This document shows positions 4,779-7,153 of a DNA stretch of 7,153 bases, piece after piece. Location of the stretch: NCBI GenBank assembly GCA_020425835.1, contig JAGQRC010000172.1, positions 1-7,153 on the forward strand. The letters are read 5' to 3'. The DNA comes from Planctomycetota bacterium. Its GTDB lineage: Bacteria; Planctomycetota; UBA8108; UBA1146; JAJFFE01. The first letter of the stretch is position 1; each line of letters starts with the position of its first letter. The position numbers and the translations under genes were made by a program. The notes beneath the pieces are model-generated. The model was not told where the DNA came from. It was given only the letters and a program-made list of their open reading frames with translations, and searched no databases.

Positions 4779-7153
4779 GTGGACGTGGATCGTTGGCGAA
4801 CCGTGGATCGGATCTTCCGCCGCGCGATCGCTCGTCCCGATGGGCCTGATCGCGAGCAGTGTCTCACCGACGAGTGTGGCCCGGACACGTCCCTTCGATC
4901 GGAGGTGGAGGCGCTGCTGTCCGCGCGAGAACAGGCGGAGTCGTTCCTCGAAGAGGTCGTGACCCGAGAGGCCGAGGCGGTGCTCGAGACGAAGGACCGC
5001 GCTCTGATCGGCATGCGGCTCGGTCCGTACCAGATCGAACGAGAGATCGGTGCAGGAGGAGGGAGTCGAGTCTACCTCGGCCGCCGGGTCGACGCGGAGT
5101 TCGAGCTCGATGTAGCGATCAAGGTGATCCGGCGAGGAATGGACAGCGACGAGCTTCTCGCTCGATTCCGCAACGAGCGGAGGATCCTCGCCTCCTTGGT
5201 CCATCCCGGTATCGCGCGGATCTTCGACGGAGGATCGACACCCGACGGGAGACCCTACTTCGTGATGGAGTTCGTCGACGGTCTGCCGATCGACCAGTAC
5301 TGCAATCGCGAGCGTCTCGGCGTACGGAAGCGGGTGGAGCTCCTCGTCCGTGCCTGCGAGGCGGTCGATTTCGCGCACCGCAACCTCATCGTCCATCGCG
5401 ATCTCAAGCCGGCGAACCTCCTCGTCGATCGCGAAGGTCAACCCAAGCTTCTCGACTTCGGGATCGCGAAGCTGCTCGATCCGAACCCGACTCTGGAGGC
5501 CGAGGTCACGCGGTCGTTCGCACGACCGATGTCTCCGGGCTATGCCAGTCCCGAGCAGTTCCGTGGCGAAAGTCTGACCACCGCGAGCGACGTGTACTCG
5601 TTGGGCGTGATCCTGTACGAACTCCTGACCGGGGCGCGGCCCTTTCCCGTGGCGAGCGGGACGGTCTCGGAGATCGAACGCGTGGTCTGCGAACAGCGAC
5701 CGGCTCGCCCATCCACGGTCGTCCTGCGAGTCCCCGACTCGACGCGAGAGGGACTCGCCTCCGGTCTCGGTCTCGAGCCTCGACAACTCTCACGCGTCCT
5801 CCGCGGGGATCTGGACTGGATCGCGGCTCGTGCGCTGGAGAAGGACGCGAGGGATCGGTACCGGAGCGCTCGCGACCTCGCTCGAGATCTCGAGGCGTTC
5901 CTGCAGCACGAGCCCGTGCGTGCCGGCCCACCGAGCGCCCTCTACCGCTTCCGCAAGCTGGTCGAGCGAAAGCCACGCACGATCGTAGCGACGATCTGCG
6001 CGGTGTTCTTGATGCTGAGCAGTCTTGCCGTGATCACTCGGCTCTACTTCGACGCGCGACGCGCCGAGCAGATCTCCGTCGAGCGGTATCGACAGATGCG
6101 CGACATGATCGGTGACCTTCTGTTCGAGATCCATGACGGCGTCGCTTCGTTGCCGGGAGCAACCCCGGTCCGGCGTCAGTTGGTGTCTCGCGCACTCGAG
6201 CACTTGGCGACGCTACGGGTCGACGCAGCCACCCTGAGCGCCGAAGCCGATCCCGATCTGCTCTACCAGCTGGGACACGCCTATCGTCGCATCGGAGACG
6301 TCCAGGGTCACCCAGGCGGGCCGAATCTCGGCGACACGCGTGGGGCGCTCGAGAGCTACGAGGAAGCGATTCGGGCGCTTCGCGAGTTCTGCGCCATGCG
6401 TCCCGACGATCTCGCCGGCCTCACCAGCTTGACCGAAGTCATCGATCGTGCCGGCGAACTGCTCCATGTCGGTGGTCGACTCGAGGCAGCCGAAGCGCGC
6501 TTCGCGGAAGCCGAGTCGTTGCGCCGGGACGCGCTGGTCCGCTCCCCGGAATCGCGGGCGCTCCGCGCGGGGCAGGCCCGGAGCCACAATCGTTTTGCCC
6601 TGATCGCCGCGCTCCGCGGACGTTCGGAGGAGTCCGTTCGACGATACCGGGAGGCGATCGGCATCGAGGATCGGCTTCTGGAGGAGAACTCGGACGATCC
6701 ACCGTTGGAGCGGGCTCGAGCCGTCGACTGGATGTCGTTGGCAACGGTGCTCGCGGAGTTGGGCCGAGTGGATGAGGCTCTGGCCGCGTTCGAGTGCTCC
6801 CTCGGTCTCTTCGAGGATCAGCGTCGACGCCGTCCCGCCGATGTCCAGATCCGACGGGATTTCGCCGTCGACTGCGGTCGCTACGTCCAGGTGCTGCTCA
6901 CACGAGATCGCTTCGACGACGCGCTTCGTTGGACGGAGAAGGCGGAAGCGCTGAACCACGAGATCCTGCGTGACGATCCCCAGAACGCCGATGTGCGTCG
7001 TCAACTTGCGCTCGGCGCGCAGCGTCGCGGCTCGATCCTCCTTCACCGCAACGAGCTGGAGGCGGCGATCGGGGCCTTCGAGTCGGCAGTCGACGACTCG
7101 AGCGCGTTAGCTACCGCCGATCCCGAGAACTTCGGGCTTCGACGCGATCTCTG
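4779..7153 (+). CDS. Transmembrane Ser/Thr protein kinase with C-terminal TPR-like repeats (runs off right edge)
   Basis: 791 complete codons are visible and the frame is open at the window end. Residues 1-75 are a helical leader typical of this kinase group (DRWRTVDRIFRRAI, then SEVEALLSAREQAESFL). The Hanks-type kinase domain spans about 84-370: glycine loop GAGGGSRV (91-98), VAIK lysine 115, alpha-C Glu133, HRDLKPAN (catalytic Asp208, Asn213), DFG (226-228), SPEQ (257-260) and the DVYSLG Asp271. A single TM segment follows (about 401-423). After it come the family signature FEIHDGVASLPGATP (449-463), GDVQG and NLGDTRGALESYEEAI (506-530), and TPR-like helical pairs to the edge. All catalytic residues are present, so it should be active, with the kinase in the cytoplasm and the repeats probably outside as sensor or docking surface (inference). 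The third Gly of the GxGxxG loop is Ser96. The GTG start is chosen from the Shine-Dalgarno sequence and the family N-terminus. It sits directly after the sigma gene, its likely partner. Confidence 0.94.
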   Translation, partial: MDVDRWRTVDRIFRRAIARPDGPDREQCLTDECGPDTSLRSEVEALLSAREQAESFLEEVVTREAEAVLETKDRALIGMRLGPYQIEREIGAGGGSRVYLGRRVDAEFELDVAIKVIRRGMDSDELLARFRNERRILASLVHPGIARIFDGGSTPDGRPYFVMEFVDGLPIDQYCNRERLGVRKRVELLVRACEAVDFAHRNLIVHRDLKPANLLVDREGQPKLLDFGIAKLLDPNPTLEAEVTRSFARPMSPGYASPEQFRGESLTTASDVYSLGVILYELLTGARPFPVASGTVSEIERVVCEQRPARPSTVVLRVPDSTREGLASGLGLEPRQLSRVLRGDLDWIAARALEKDARDRYRSARDLARDLEAFLQHEPVRAGPPSALYRFRKLVERKPRTIVATICAVFLMLSSLAVITRLYFDARRAEQISVERYRQMRDMIGDLLFEIHDGVASLPGATPVRRQLVSRALEHLATLRVDAATLSAEADPDLLYQLGHAYRRIGDVQGHPGGPNLGDTRGALESYEEAIRALREFCAMRPDDLAGLTSLTEVIDRAGELLHVGGRLEAAEARFAEAESLRRDALVRSPESRALRAGQARSHNRFALIAALRGRSEESVRRYREAIGIEDRLLEENSDDPPLERARAVDWMSLATVLAELGRVDEALAAFECSLGLFEDQRRRRPADVQIRRDFAVDCGRYVQVLLTRDRFDDALRWTEKAEALNHEILRDDPQNADVRRQLALGAQRRGSILLHRNELEAAIGAFESAVDDSSALATADPENFGLRRDL

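Noticed and set aside
4419..5786. Minus-strand open frame opposite the sigma factor and kinase (455 codons)
   Set aside because: It is antisense to two well-identified genes and shows no motif of its own.

Overview
This is a high-GC bacterial window in which five protein-coding genes account for almost all of the sequence. The gene set suggests a member of the Planctomycetota or a similar lineage such as Acidobacteriota. The strongest clue is an ECF-type sigma factor of the TIGR02999 (SigX6) kind directly followed by a Ser/Thr protein kinase with a membrane anchor and a helical-repeat C-terminus. This lineage call is an inference from gene families; the window holds no rRNA or other taxonomic marker.

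Layout. (1) Positions 1-681, minus strand: the 5' part of an unrecognised single-pass membrane protein with an N-terminal helical domain, a His-rich linker, one TM helix and a charged coiled coil; it runs off the left edge. (2) 682-1012: a divergent intergenic region with ribosome binding sites at both ends and no gene. (3) 1013-2938, plus: selB, the selenocysteine-specific elongation factor, complete. (4) 2935-3843, plus: an EamA/DMT-family transporter whose GTG start overlaps the selB stop by 4 nt. (5) 3844-4048: an intergenic region whose first ~100 nt looks like coding sequence in the transporter's own frame after its TGA, followed by an AT-richer stretch with three 9-bp direct repeats. 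(6) 4049-4681, plus: the ECF sigma factor. (7) 4779-7153, plus: the Ser/Thr kinase, cut by the right edge.

How the genes work together. selB and the transporter look translationally coupled. SelB shows that the host reads some UGA codons as selenocysteine, but no selA, selC or selD and no certain selenoprotein lies here. The sigma factor and kinase form a second unit that probably acts as one signalling module: the kinase senses something through its C-terminal region and alters the sigma factor's activity. The sigma factor lacks the usual acidic cluster in region 2.2 and carries threonines there instead, which would suit control by phosphorylation. Three of the five genes start with GTG.

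No mobile element, CRISPR array, tRNA or rRNA was seen. Nothing here is clearly a new system. The most testable points are the sigma-kinase pair, the coding-like tail after the transporter stop, and the repeats upstream of the sigma gene.
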